A stretch of DNA of 64,000 bases from Metaphire vulgaris (GCA_018105865.1 CM030865.1:1890216-1954215); one strand, 5' to 3'. Positions 12,549-25,486 are shown, numbered from the stretch's first letter. Translations and numbers: made by a program. The notes: a model not told the origin generated them from the letters alone.

Positions 12549-13166
12549 TCATCATGGGGGTGGGGGTGGGGGTGGGAGTGGGGCACATTATGACCATCAC
12601 CCTATTCTGGTCTCCAGATTACTCACGATTTCAATATATAAATATTTTTCAATATAATATTACAATAGTATAATTATTTAAATATTATATTAAGCGCTCC
12701 ATCTTTTATCGATGACGACTCTAACGGTGGCGTAGGCCCTATCTAGGGCGTGAAAGGTAGGGGGCAGACGTCCATGGGAGCCGCATTAAGGGTAAGCCCC
12801 CAAAACTCTATGATCATGCTCTCTACTCGGCGTAGATAGAGAAGAAACTGAGAAAACTGACCTTGAGCACGTAATCAAAAACCAGTTCGCATCGGTTAAA
12901 AGCAAGAAAAGTGCATCTGTAGTTTCAATCTTGTGTCGATAAAATTCGTTAACTAAAGTTTTGTTGGCGTGCAAATTTGAGTTTCTCTCCCCCTCCCACT
13001 CGCCACTGGCGCTAAATATCCTAGGTGCGCCCCTGTCTGTGCCGCCGTCACTGCTGTCCGCCAGAAATATCGAAGCCCGGAAACTGTTTTCAAGACATTT
13101 TTTGCGTAGCAATCGATTAGGCAAAAAACCTGTTGAAATAGAATTTGGACAATGTCCGTATGAGGT

Positions 13167-13247
13167 TTAACCCCTTAACTGGGTGCCCCGAGTAACACTC
13201 GTCCATTTTACATTGGGTTACAAATAGTTGCCCAGTTAAGGGGTTAA
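13167..13247. mobile_element. TTAA-flanked palindromic mini-element, about 80 bp
   Basis: TTAACCCCTTAACTGGG at the left and CCCAGTTAAGGGGTTAA at the right, with GTCCATTTTACATTGGGTTA in the middle. TTAA duplication and CCC/GGG ends resemble piggyBac-type MITEs. Sister copies are listed separately. Confidence 0.8.
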
Positions 13248-13791
13248 CGCCATGATCGTTGACGTAGCCAAAGGGGGGCCCGCCGTCTGCGAAAAATCGA
13301 AAAAATTGCACGAAAGCCGAAAGATGGGGTTCGTCAACACGTTTTTAAAATCAGAAAATGTCGAGGTACCCCACCCCCCACTATTCCGGAAGTCTGGCTG
13401 CGCCACTGGTCATGATACTAGCTCCTATACGAACGCCCGAGATGTGGTTCATGTTTACTGTCTTCACAAAATCGCCATTTCTCGTGGCATTGAAAACCGG
13501 ATCGATAATCGCATTCCGGTATCTACTCTTTTGTAAGGAGGAAAATAATCTTTTTAGAATCTTTTTTCCTTGAAGGAAGGTAAACGAGTACATAAGATTG
13601 AAGACAGGGCATTCTGCTGAGACAGCATTGTCTCTGTTCTAGTTGTTTTGTTGATCGCTTGTCTGTCCTTCTACTCAGGCTAAAACGTTTTCCAAATGAG
13701 CATCTTGTCAACATTTCCTACTAAAGACTAGTGTAAAGTGCTCTTGACTATGGCCTTCGCTATTCATATAGCGCTATATAAATTATCGTTT

Positions 13792-13863
<72 letters not shown>

Positions 13864-14117
13864 GCAGGACAAACCCATAAAAAGATAAGGTCCCATAGGT
13901 CGATCATTGACATTGATATCACATCATGGATGTGTTGGGATATCGTATCATGATACGATATCTATGATATATATACATGATATATATGATACGATATATG
14001 ATACTATATCCATGATATATATATATACGATATATATGATACGACATATGATACTATATCCATGATATATATGATACGATATACGATATGTGATATCCAT
14101 GAGTGATAGGTGGATCG

Positions 14118-16048
14118 TTACGATGGACGCACAGAGTTCTTCTTCAATTGCGTCAAGTTCTTGACCATGAACCGGAAATGACGTAACAACTGAGGAAGAT
14201 CGATCGCCAGGAAGATGACGAAGGGTGTGACGACACAGGCTGCACCCAATGACCCGATGGCGATCGCCGATGGACGCCTGTCTGAATCGGTGAACACCGG
14301 AGTAGCGATCTTCAAGAGCCTCTCTTTCGACGAAGAAACTCCTCCGATATCCAACCTCCCCGTTCTGACGTCATTGGTAGGTTTGTTGGATGTCGGTGAG
14401 ACCGAAGACGCCGTCGTCTCAGCGTCTGACCTTGAAGATCTACCTCCAATGAGTTTTTCGCACAGTTGGAGCAGAGATTCGTTGGTGGCGCCTGACGCAG
14501 CTAGAGTTTGTAGAGTTTGTAGAGTTTGTAGAGTTTGTAGAGTAGGGGTGGGAGTTATAATAGCCAGAGACCCGTATTCTGTCGATGTTTCTGTTGGGTC
14601 CGATGTGGTTAGGCCTATCCCCAGTTTACTATAGAGATATCGAGTAGTTGGAGAGGAATTCTGGGTAATATTTTGCGACAAATTTCCTGTAATCAAACTG
14701 GAGATTTTTGTGGCAGATTTAGAGGCATCTGAAATCGCAATTGTTTCGAGAATTTCTGTTGCATTTTGAGCAGAGGTTTTAGTCACAGTTTTGTCACATA
14801 GGCCTATCTCTGTTTCATTTGCACTTAAATTTTCGAGATAAAGAGTTGTAACTTGACCATTTGTTGATGTCACAGCGGCATCTACTTCCACTAGGTGTGA
14901 TGTTATCACTGATATGCTATCCGTGGACTCTGTCTGTATCATTGTATCTGTGCCCTTCTCTCCTTCTGCGTATTGTGGCATCTCCATCTCGGAGTTAATG
15001 TTTTCAGCAGTGACGGTTGATTTTGCATTCTGTGCAGAGTAATTCCCCGTAACGCTATTCGTCCCTGCAGTTGCGGCGGTGCTGTGAAAATCAGAAACAC
15101 CTGTTGTTTTTGCTATTTCGGACATTGTTGTTGTTGTTGTTTTTGTTGTTGGTGGCGGTGGTGGTGGTGGTAGTGGTGTTGTTGTTGCTTTTGCAAGCGT
15201 TGTTTGTAAGACGAGAGTTGAATAATTCGAAACATGAGCTGTTGATGTCGATATCGCTGTCGCCAAAGTTGACTTCTTCTTTACAGTCGAACCAGCGCTG
15301 GAATGCGACCAACCACCTGCTATCGTCGACCTAGGATGCGATCCAGTCGACGTGTCACCGTCCCTCGTAGAACTCCTTCCGGTTTGCAAAGTCGTCTTCT
15401 GGACACCTCCCGTCATCCCCCACGTCACCCACACCTGTGCCGTCGAGCCGGGGTCAGCCGGTGTCAAGGTGGTCGCGTCCAAAGGTGTGCTGCAGGTGGT
15501 CGAGTAGTAACTGCAGCTCTTTGAGATGTCGTTCCAGACGGCACCAGCCAGACACTGGTCGACCTCCGAGACCCCGCCACTGCATGTGACGTAGGAGTCA
15601 CATGACCAACAGTTTTGGTAGACGCCATCCACCAGACCACTGCATGAGGCAATTCCAGCAGCTCCGGTTGGACAAGGACTACCTGCAAGACAATCTAATC
15701 TAATATAATCTTAAACTTCTATAGCGCCACTTTATAATGCACAGGAGCATCAACCGATGGCACACCAAATCCAAATAATTAAAGATCCAGGTCAAATCCA
15801 GGGTATCCGGCCAGGCAAACGGGCGACAGTCTATGGTGGATAGGCCAGGTCAAAAATATGGGGTTGGGGGGTAATTTTGTTCTAAACATCTATAATGAAT
15901 TTGCAATGCGCACATATTAAGACAATCAGTTATTAGAACAGCGTTTCCCCAAACTGTGAGACGCGACCCAAAAGTGGGTCGCAGGGTTCAGTCCAATGGT
16001 CGCAGGTGAAACGTTCTTTTTAATATTTTCAGGATAATGGTCTAAATA

Positions 16049-16091
<43 letters not shown>

Positions 16092-16709
16092 CGACGATGG
16101 TTGTGGTGGTGGTGAAATTAGATTCAAGTGTCATTTTCTAGCCAACGCCATAGTGTCACTAGCCTTGCGAAGTTGCAAGTAGGTTTTGTTTTAAAAAATC
16201 TATATACAGTACCTACATTCCATTTAAGCTTATATTAGACCTAAAATGATTAGTGTTTTATCCACTGTTAGACTGTTAGTTGACACAACGTTTGCGGGGC
16301 CGCCGCACATTAAAAATATACGCTGAAATGGGTCGCGGTCTCTAAGAACGTTAGTGTTGATTATTCTTGCAGGATTTGAAACAATCAAGATGGGGACACA
16401 GCAAAATGTGTCCTTTATCGGGGAATTTCTTAAATTCGCTGAGATTTCTACATAGTCATCTACACTGTCTGTTCAATAGGCCCTTCCATTGCTTTCTATC
16501 ACAGAGCGAATGAATAACATCAGAAACACGGTGTTCTTGTGTTCTATGAAACCTGTCTTGTAATGAACCAGATATCTTATTAAGACGAGGGATAATATGT
16601 TCTGAAAGGTAATGATACATAGGCTTACGAGCAACTTAAACGCCACCATTTGATAAGGTACAATTTATTATATACCATGATGATAATACAAGGGGTGGTG
16701 GTAGTAGCT

Positions 16710-16770
<61 letters not shown>

Positions 16771-16846
16771 CAGCGCAGCAGTAGTAGTAGTAGAAGTAGT
16801 AGCAGTAGTAGTAGTAGTAGTAATAGTAGTAGTAGTAGACTACTAC

Positions 16847-16898
<52 letters not shown>

Positions 16899-18212
16899 TG
16901 TTGTTGTTGTTGTAGTAATAGTAGTAGGAGGAGGAGGAGGAGGAGAAGGAGGAGTATAATTCCATAATTGCGGAAACTCCATGTTTTATGTGCATGAAAT
17001 TTAAATAAATAATAGCTTTTTCTTGTTTAATTCTTCAACATGATATTAACTATTGCATGCAAGCGAGCATATTACGCACCTTTAAGTAGATGCACTTGAG
17101 CAAGTACCACGACGAGTACTGGAAGTACAGTATCCATCGGTACCGGAGTCGGTACGCCAAGCAGTAAGTACTAAGTACGATCTTGCGTTTAACGCCGGAA
17201 TATTTTCTTTGGCGGTATAAAACCTTCTAAGCTCTTCTTACCGTTCTAAGGAGTGCAAATCTTAGCTACGGAAGCAGCGAAGAGACATTTATCCACATCT
17301 ACAAGATAATTGATCGACCTGTGGCAAAGGCAGACGCAAGACGCGACTGGCCCCTCCGTTGATGGCCGTGAAACAAAAGGCTGATGAAATATGAAACCTG
17401 GCGGGGAATGATCCTGGAATGCGTTTGTAAACATCAATTGAACAGGCGTAATAGGCAGTACAATGTACATCTCTAGTGTATGTGTATGTGTATATATAAG
17501 TAAAATGCGGAAAAAATAATTTTAAAAATAGGCGAATCGTTTGTTGCCCACAGGGGCGACGCTAGTGGGGTGGATCCGCGGGTCCGGACCCACCCAGCCT
17601 CGGGCAGGGGCACCCGATCAAATCGTGCAGGTCCGCAGAGAAATTTTGATTTGGGGCGGGGAGGGAGGGGTAGTCTGAACCGGGTCCTGGTTGTGTATGT
17701 TGCACTAGACCCACCCAGCCAACAAAACCCAGCGCCGCCCCTGGTTGCCCAGTAGTTTTTCCCATCTAACCACCAAAGTAAGGCGCCACTGTGTAGATTG
17801 CTCTCCAGATCATCTCCGAACACCCGTGAACCTCTGCTAGGCCACGCCCCGGTTCCTCCCCTTCCCCTTCCCTGCCCTCAATAGGCAATTAGATTAATTA
17901 ACAGACTTGTGTTGTGGGGTGTGGTAAATTTAAAATACAGGCCTATGCCACGAGCGAAATATCTATAATAAGCAGTGTTTATTCTAGCCACCTTGACATT
18001 GGGGGGATTTTGAAATGTTTGGAGGGGACAAGGTCTGAGTCTCCACACTTTTAGGGAAAATTTTCCATCCCAGCCAACATATAAAAAATTTGGAGGGGGA
18101 ATTTTAAAACTTTAAAACTTTGGGGATGGGAATTCCCCTCCAGAGAAGGCCTAGAATAAACACTGTATAATGAGATAGCGTAGCGTTGTATAGCGATGTT
18201 AACACGGGTCAT

Positions 18213-18277
<65 letters not shown>

Positions 18278-21200
18278 TGACAGACAGAGACAGAGACAGA
18301 GACAGAGACAGAGAGAACGACATTCGATATATTTGACTGCGTTTATTTTTAATCAGAACAACCAATCATTCGTAATCACTAAATGCTAAACGTTCTAAAA
18401 ATAGATCTTCGACACCGATGAGGTCACGTGATCGTCTGCAATGTGCAGAATCGAACCCCAAACGTCTCGATCACGGAAGACAGGAAGGATCAGTCTCACA
18501 CAAACTAAAAACAGCAGAAGCGTCACGTATAGTTTTCAAGAATCGAATGCTAGTATATTACAGATATACATTGCACCATTACAGATATACATTACAGATA
18601 TACATTACAGATATACATTACAGATATACATTACAGATATACATTACTGATATACATTGCGCCATTACTACCAGTGTTTAATCTAGACTCTGGACTCCGG
18701 GGGGGAACTGACAAGGCCGGGGGCAAGTCAGCTAGGGGCTGCTGTTAGTTGATGTAGTATGCCAAAATTTCCGGGCGGATTTGAAATTTCCGAGGGTGGA
18801 GGGGGGTAACGGGCGATTTTCCCCCCGGAAACGGCCTAGATACAGTAAAACCCTGATTACTGCAGCCCAGCACGGGTTCCCCCGGCTCCGAGTTAACGCC
18901 GTCGCATAGTGGTAGTGTTTCGGTGAACCAACCAGTAGCGTGTAGAGGGGGGGGCGGGTGGGGCGGTGGCCCCGGGCGCAGACCAGGGGCGTAAAATTGA
19001 CCCGATGCCCTTTTTTGCTTGTCAGACCTTTTGGGGGGCTGATGGGCTGATGGCGTGGCCCCGGGCGCAGACCAGAGGGGCGTAAAATTGACCCGATGCC
19101 CTTTTTTTGCTCGTGGGCGGCTGATGGGCTTTGGAGGGCGTGGGCCCTTTTTGCTCGTGGAGGGCGGGCGTCGGCGTCGCCAGACGGCCACTCTCTACAC
19201 GCCACTGGAACCAACCTGCACGTCTGTGCGCAGTTTGACTTCATGAAATCCTTGTACGTGGGGTCGACGCAGTAGTCCGACCAACCGGAACACGTTCCAG
19301 AACCGTAGACATCAGTACAGGCGCACGAATCTACGCAAGAATAATTCAGTCTTTACGATAAAACTCGAATTCCAAGTTATCAGATCCAGTGTTTAATCTA
19401 GGCCGTTTCCGGGGGGAATTGCCCTTTCCCTTCCCCGGAAATTTCAAATCCTCCCGGAAATTTTGGAATACTACATGGACTAACAGCGGCCCCTAGCAGA
19501 ATTCCCTCCCCCGGCTTTGTCAGTTCCCCACCCCCGTTTTTTCAGTCCCCAGAGTCCAGGAGTCTACTGTAGATTAAACGCTGATCGGATCTACTGTAAA
19601 TCATTGGAAAGTTGAAAATAATAAAATCATGGTCACCAAAAATCTTTAAAAATACGAATAGTCGATATCGCTTCGTTCGAGAATGTGTCCGAAATTCTTG
19701 TAAAATTAATTATTTCACTTTCTAACCGCCAGACATTTACTTCCAACCGTATTTTTCCAACCGTAGTTTCTAGATGAGGACTGATTGCTCTTGTTCAACA
19801 GTTTGAAGGAATAAAACGCCAACTTTTATACTGAAAGATTAATTCAAACCCGCAGAGAGTTGGGAGGAGGGAGGAAGTCAGCAAGCAGTGATTAGGAAAC
19901 TAATTAGCCCTCTACAGTGGCGTAGCCAGGATTCCGTAATAGGGGGGCACATCGACATTTTATGGTGAAAGAGTTGTGACAAACAAAAACTGGTCGTCGT
20001 TTCTCTAGCACTTTGAACTTTCACATAATCTCCTCGATCAACTCCCCTACCCTCTTTTCTCAATTTTTCCGATTTGGGGCCTAAACCCCCGAGACTACAC
20101 CAGTTGCCCCTCTTCCCCCTAAGAATACTAAACCGGTCTTAAAATCTGTATTCGCCAAAATAGAGGATGGCCAAATCATAATAACCAGTGGTTGTTAACC
20201 CCTTAACTGGCAGGGCCGGAACCCACTCCGCCCGCTAACGCCAGCAGTTAGAGGGCGCAGGACATACTACATATATGTGGCCATCCATCCATTTTACATG
20301 GCTCAGGCTTTAACTATAGACCCTAAAGATAGTCAAGACAAAGTTAAATACCCAGTTAAATTTTTCCAAGGGGGTCAATAGAGTTTTGGTTTTTAAATGT
20401 AGGCTTAAAACTTGACAATTTTAAAAGATTGCCAGAATGCCAGGCAAACTATAACAATATCAGGTGATGTTATTAGTGTTATGCTTTATTTATAGAGTGT
20501 GAACATATTGGTTAAATCCAAAATACATAATTACACTGTAGTTGAAAAATATTTGTTTGCATATTGCCACTCTTGCCTCTATGTGTGGGTGCCCATGTCT
20601 ATATCAGCTTCCAAAGTCTAGGATCAGCGGGAATCCCGTTTCCGTTTGTACATAGTTATTAGTTTTAAATATTTATTCTATATTCAGAAAGAACAAGGGG
20701 GTTGGTTTTGGTTTTGGATGACAAAACTTGGAAAAATCTTGAAATCAAAAGATCAGAAAAAAAACCTCATCTCTTAAACAACCGATAAATTCTATAGCCA
20801 AGGAGTTTGAAAAATCCCCAAAAAATTAAAAATTGCAAAAACTCATTAAAAATATTTTTGTCGGCAGCCAAGAATTAACCCCAATCACCCCTTGAACTGT
20901 TGGCCCTTAACAGATCCGTGTCAGGCCTAATTGTTATGTGTCCGCGAGAAAAATAAGTCGCCGAGGGCGCCAAATTCGAAGTTGCAGGGGGCGCCGGAAT
21001 GCCTAGCTCCGGCCCTGTTAACTGGGCGACTATTTGTAACTCAATGTAAAATGGACGAGCGTTACTCAGGGCACCCAGTTAAGGGGTTAAGGGTTAATAG
21101 AGATTTATCCGTTTACTTTCGCAGGCCGATCCATAGAAGCCAGATGGACAGTCGCAGGCACAGGTGGTCGTCGAATATGAGCCTCCGTTCTGACAGGTCA

Positions 21201-21371
21201 GCGGGTCACCGCATTCTGAAGATCATAACGAAAGAACAAGTGCTTGGATGAGGAAATGCAAGAATGACAGAAAAACAATGCATAACAAGATAGACATGAG
21301 TAAAAACCCTTAACAGAAACAGTGGCAAGGATTAATGAACGAACAGATAATAATAATGCTAATAATAATGC

Positions 21372-21459
<88 letters not shown>

Positions 21460-22652
21460 AGAAGTAGAAGAAGTAGGCCCAGTAGTGTAGTAGTGGTGGT
21501 AGTGGTGGTAGTGGTGGTGGTGGTGGTGGTGGTGGTGGTGCAGGTGGTGGTGCAGCAGCGGTAGCCGGTGGTGGTGGTGGTGGTGGTGGCAGTGGTGGTG
21601 GTGGTGGTGGTGGTGGTGGTGGTGGTGGTGGTGGTGGTGGTGGTGGTGGTAGTGGTGGTAGTGGTGGTGTAGTGGTGGTAGTGCAGTGGTGTAGTAGTAG
21701 CAGTGGCAGTGGTGGTGTAGTAGCAGTAGTAGCAGTGGTAGTAGTAGTAGTAGTAGTAGTTAAGCAGCAGCAGCAGCAATGAACGAATAGAAGTGTTAAC
21801 GAAGCGAATGAACGAATGAACGAACGAATGAATGAAGGAATAAATCGAACTTACGACATGTCGAGTCTTGTTCTGGAGTGCATGGAACTGCAAAATAAAA
21901 TCGAAACAAATAATCATCTACATTTGCATTTGGAAACAACTTTTTCAGAGATAATCACCCCCACCCGCCGTGAAATTGAACAAAATGCGCCGCTTACAAT
22001 GTGATCATCCCTAGACCGTAGAATTTTCCAAAGGGCCTCTATGAATCGATTCGCCAGGTTTTTAAGGGCGCGAGGTAAAAAATACGGGGGGGGGGAAGAG
22101 CTGTTAACGTACCGCACAGATTTTCCTGACAGGTGTAGCCTCTGTATTTGAGAGAACCGGTAACCGTTGTACAGGCGGTGCACGGTGTACCGGCCAGAAA
22201 TACCGCCTCTCCGGCAATGTTGCCACTGCATAAAGAGCACAACATAAAATGCACCTTATAGTCTCGTGTATGAATACAGTCAAACTCTATTTTTTGCTAT
22301 AACAGTATTTATCGTTAAGTTAAAACAAGAAGCCCTTTATAGAAAGTCATTTACGGAGGGTTGTAGTCGCAGACGATGTAGAGGGCATTGGTCCACGTTC
22401 CACCCGCGGCCGCAATAGTGGGACAGAGGGCGTAAGCACATCCGAGCTTCTGGGATTTTGCTGCAGCCACCTGTTTGATAAAATAAAAGCGCTTATAATA
22501 GCGGCGAACATCGAAGGGCAAAACGGAGCAGACGACAAAACCAGGAAAGTCACGTTTTATTATAATTTCTACCGAATTTTACTCAAACGCGAAAAATTAT
22601 AATATAAAAAATTATTCAAAGGATAATTATTATATTATTAAAATTATTATAA

Positions 22653-22707
<55 letters not shown>

Positions 22708-23899
22708 GTTGTTTGTTGTTGTTGTTATCGTTAAGTACAGAGTAAGCCAGAGGTAAACATTTTGTTCAAGATTGCTACACAGTGGCTAGGGTCAGATTCG
22801 AACCCGCTACCCTACGGTTGTGTGTCAAGAATTCTACCGATTACTCTGCCACGACCCCTTATTAACAACAGATAACGACAATGAATCCATACAACACTTC
22901 CCGTGGACTCCAACCCCTCACCCCCCCTATCCCCCCACAGCCCCAAAAAAAAAAAAAAGTCGACGTGAGCCCAGGGTCGCCATCGCCGTCGTTGAACTTC
23001 TATAGCGCCATAACAATAACGTTTTCTTGGCATCCGACGGCAGCCGCGCTGAGTGCCGACGGTTGTATACCTGGGTGTAATGTCCGCACATCTGTCCGTC
23101 CTGACACTTCTGGGAGGTGATGTTGTAGTAGGCGCGTTCGTTGTGCCACGACCCGGTGGCAAAAGTGAAGTTGGCCGCAGGATAACCACTACTGCTCCTC
23201 GTCATGAAGAGATTCTGACCAACCGACTCACCATTGCAACTACAAGCAATGAATGAACGAATGGACGAATGAACGAATCAGTTAATGAACGAACGAATGA
23301 ATTAATGAATTAATGAACGAATGAACGAATGAATGAACGAATGGACGAATCAGTTAATGAACGAATGAATGAATGAATGAATTAATTAATTAATGAACGA
23401 ATGAATGAACGAGTGAACGAATGAACGAATCACTAAAATAAACATGAAAAAGAAAAAAAAACATGGAAACGCTCTTAAAAGATATATAGAGATAGAGTCA
23501 GACAGCGACACAGAGAGGCAGAGACAGAGGCAGATACAGACAGAGGGAAGTAGAAGGAAAGGGAAGGAGCAGAATGAGAATGAGTAAGATCAGGAGCATC
23601 ATGAGCAAATGAGTCGGCGAATCGGTGACTCACTCGGTAATCATATTGTGTTCCCATATACACTGATTGGCCCACGCCTGAGCCAGTTTCGCTAAATCTT
23701 CATCCCATTCCTGTCAAACAGTTGAACCATTATATATATATATATATAAGCTTTCTTTTATATTTGTCCATATATAGCGCTATAACGCCATATCGTTTCG
23801 TAAACTTTTATATATCCTGACGAGATAACACACATTAATTTCTGTCTCCGGAAATTTTTATCTCTCATAAGACCCTCGGGAATGAAGTACAGAGGCATA

Positions 23900-23950
<51 letters not shown>

Positions 23951-24160
23951 TATATAGTATATATCCCTATACGTAAAGAATTCCAATTTGTGTTATATAT
24001 ACAGTATATACAGTTATATATATATATGTGTAATATTATGTTAAGCCTATAAATATATATATATGTTAGTAAATAATATATATCCCTATATGCTAGTAAA
24101 GAATTCCAATTTTGTCATATATACAGTATATATAATATATGTAATAAGTTATGTTAAACC

Positions 24161-24237
<77 letters not shown>

Positions 24238-24782
24238 CCATCTTTTAGTTCGTTGCGTGACTGTTCTGTCCCGCGGCAGTGGTTGTGGGCGTCGAGGACT
24301 TCCGCCTTCTGCGCTGACGTCATCGTCAAGACGGTCGTCGATCCGCAGTCTGTCGTCTGGCGACGGACGCGGCGGGAAGAACCGGGAGGAGAACGACCTG
24401 TTAATTAAGGGCGCCAAGAGAAACAATATACAATATGCGATGACGACGACGACGACGACGACGACGATGATAACGCGTAGTAGGTTATGCTTTATGCTCG
24501 CGTTCTCTTTATCTGTGTCTCTTTGTCTCTCTCGCTTTCTCTCTCACTCTCGTTTTTTATTCTCTCTCTATATATATATATATATATATTTCCCTTCTCT
24601 CCGCTCTCTCTCTCTCTCTATCTCTATCTCTCCCCTCTCCCCTCTCTCTCTCTCTCCTTTTCTCTCCCCTTCTCTCTCTCTCTCTCATTTCTCTCCCTGT
24701 CTCTGTCTTTGTCTCACTGTCTCTCCTTGTCTCTGTCTTTGTCTTGTCTCTGTCTGTCTATCTGTCTGTCTGTCTCTCTTTC

Positions 24783-24827
<45 letters not shown>

Positions 24828-25486
24828 GTATATATATGTATATATATATACTTATTGCTAATTAATTTTAACGCTTCGGGTTAACTTGGATAAAATTGAC
24901 GTTGTTAGATCTTACCGTGTCCAAGGACATCGGAGATACGCCTGAAAAAATAGTTTATTGCAATGCATATCCACTTTCAGAAAACATTTTACTATTTAAG
25001 AAAGGAAATTAGAATGCAATTTTAAGAAATTAATTAATGTAACTATAAAGGCGGAAAAGGTTATATTTTGATTTTAATAATAAACCATAAATTTAGCATT
25101 CGCCATAATCTAAAATCCAGAAATCTGATATAAGAAACTTAGAGACATTTCTTTTTATGTTCCATTTTTTAAAAAGCCACAAAGACTACATACTAAAGAC
25201 TTCTAAAGCGCCATTTTCATGTATTTTACAACGGTCGATTGCAAAATCGAGTTCTTATGCCCCCTCCAGTTCAGGTTAGAAAGGTCAGTTCAAAATTGTC
25301 GGTTTCGGCCAATGTAACAAGGGCCATTGCAAGAAAAAACACCCCTAAAAACTCGAACAGAATCTGATATATAGCTCTGCGTTATACATACGAACGATAT
25401 GGAGCGTTGATCAGGAACGGATCCGAACCGGAAACAACCTCGAGGACAACGCAGAGACACAAAACGATCGCTAGATGTCGCTCCAT
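14118..25486 (-). CDS. Secreted/membrane CAP protein with EGF, ShKT, chitin-binding-like and mucin-like domains
   Basis: Eleven exons, minus strand: 25486-25392 (signal peptide MERHLAIVLCLCVVLEVVSG), 24941-24916, 24397-24239, 23710-23634, 23239-23071, 22470-22355, 22225-22113, 21887-21855, 21215-21117, 19330-19216, 15678 or 15682 to 14118. The CAP/SCP domain shows LDAHNHCRG, LAKLAQAWANQC, GESVGQNLF, CGHYTQ and YIVCDYNPPGN, followed by a Cys-rich hinge. Then come an EGF-like exon (LTCQNGG...CPSGFYGSAC), a ShKT exon (CVDPTYKDFMKSNCAQTC), an eight-Cys ChtBD2-like region, a long Ser/Thr-rich stretch, a hydrophobic helix (IGSLGAACVVTPFVIFLAID) and a short basic tail. Nearly all junctions keep phase. 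Exon 3 to 4 needs one base removed from the A-run at 24243-24246, which would give LKM|EWDEDL as in CAP proteins. The last acceptor is ambiguous by 4 nt; the inner one completes the ShKT C-x3-C-x2-C. Probable role: extracellular or apical surface protein. Substrate unknown. Confidence 0.85.
17973..18166. mobile_element. hAT-like MITE, CAGTGTTTATTCTAG family
   Basis: Ends CAGTGTTTATTCTAG and CTAGAATAAACACTG, with flanks TATAATAA / TATAATGA (7 of 8). A second copy lies at about 33278-33458 with the flanks ATAGACCA on both sides. Confidence 0.75.
18553..18655. repeat. 13-bp tandem repeat ATTACAGATATAC
   Basis: About 7 copies, the first and last slightly diverged. Confidence 0.9.
18933..19207. 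mobile_element. hAT MITE (CAGTAGCGTGTAGAG family) inserted on a splice donor
   Basis: Ends CAGTAGCGTGTAGAG and CTCTACACGCCACTG. Perfect 8-bp duplication GAACCAAC at 18925-18932 and 19208-19215. On the minus strand the duplicated bases are GTTGGTTC, so the 5' splice site of the ShKT exon (CAG|GTTGGT) lies in the target site and is present in both copies. A related copy is at about 31406-31840. Confidence 0.9.
19387..19583. mobile_element. hAT MITE, CAGTGTTTAATCTAGG family
   Basis: Starts CAGTGTTTAATCTAGG and ends GATTAAACGCTG. Flanks ATCAGATC / ATCGGATC match at 7 of 8 positions. Located in the intron between the EGF and ShKT exons. Confidence 0.8.
19600..21010. other. Intron sequence of the CAP gene with no recognised feature
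   Basis: AT-rich, with a decayed TTAACCCCTTAACTGG half-palindrome at about 20196. No exon or RNA gene seen. Confidence 0.6.
21016..21090. mobile_element. TTAA palindromic mini-element (5' truncated)
   Basis: Retains GTTAACTGGGCGAC at the left and CACCCAGTTAAGGGGTTAA at the right, with AATGTAAAATGGACGAGCG in the centre. It lies 27 bases downstream of the EGF exon's donor. Confidence 0.8.
21349..21775. repeat. Compound (AAT)n-(GAA)n-(GGT)n microsatellite
   Basis: Over 400 bases of trinucleotide repeats inside a CAP-gene intron, only about 80 bases from the 33-bp exon at 21855-21887. Long Thr/Leu ORFs here are artefacts. Confidence 0.95.
22765..22860 (-). mobile_element. tRNA-derived SINE head
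   Basis: On the minus strand it reads GTGGCAGAGTAATCGGTAGA (box A-like) and GGGTTCGAATCTGACCC (box B-like), matching the SINE at 47710-47945. Confidence 0.65.
23247..23435. repeat. (GAAT)n/(GAAC)n imperfect tetranucleotide repeat
   Basis: Degenerate array of GAATGAAC units in a CAP-gene intron, beginning 8 bases outside the exon at 23071-23239. Confidence 0.9.
24164..24236. repeat. (TA)n microsatellite abutting a CAP-gene splice donor
   Basis: About 70 bases of TA repeat end within a few bases of the predicted donor at 24238/24237. A second (CT)n-rich block lies at about 24500-24840 on the other side of the exon. Confidence 0.9.

Larger units (their letters stand above)
15683..19215. other. 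Large intron of the CAP gene (between ShKT and last exon)
   Basis: Contains a SINE-like fragment (about 15715-15800, TTCTATAGCGCCAC), a hAT-like start (CAGCGTTTCCCCAAACTG at about 15950), (GAT)n (about 16047-16100), a long (GTA)n block (about 16693-16940), a MITE with CAGTGTTTATTCTAG ends (about 17974-18166), (GA)n/(CAGA)n (18217-18315), a 13-bp repeat (about 18553-18655), a CAGTGTTTAATC MITE fragment (18672) and the MITE at 18933-19207. Confidence 0.75.

Noticed and set aside
21198..21917. 239-residue poly-Thr/Leu ORF on the minus strand
   Set aside because: Translation of a compound trinucleotide repeat between real CAP-gene exons.
22765..22860. A genuine tRNA gene on the minus strand
   Set aside because: Box A and box B match a SINE head shared with 47705-47945. 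No complete cloverleaf with a paired acceptor stem could be drawn.
24257..24865. 202-residue Ser/Leu-rich ORF on the plus strand
   Set aside because: Antisense to a CAP exon at one end and (CT)n microsatellite for the rest.
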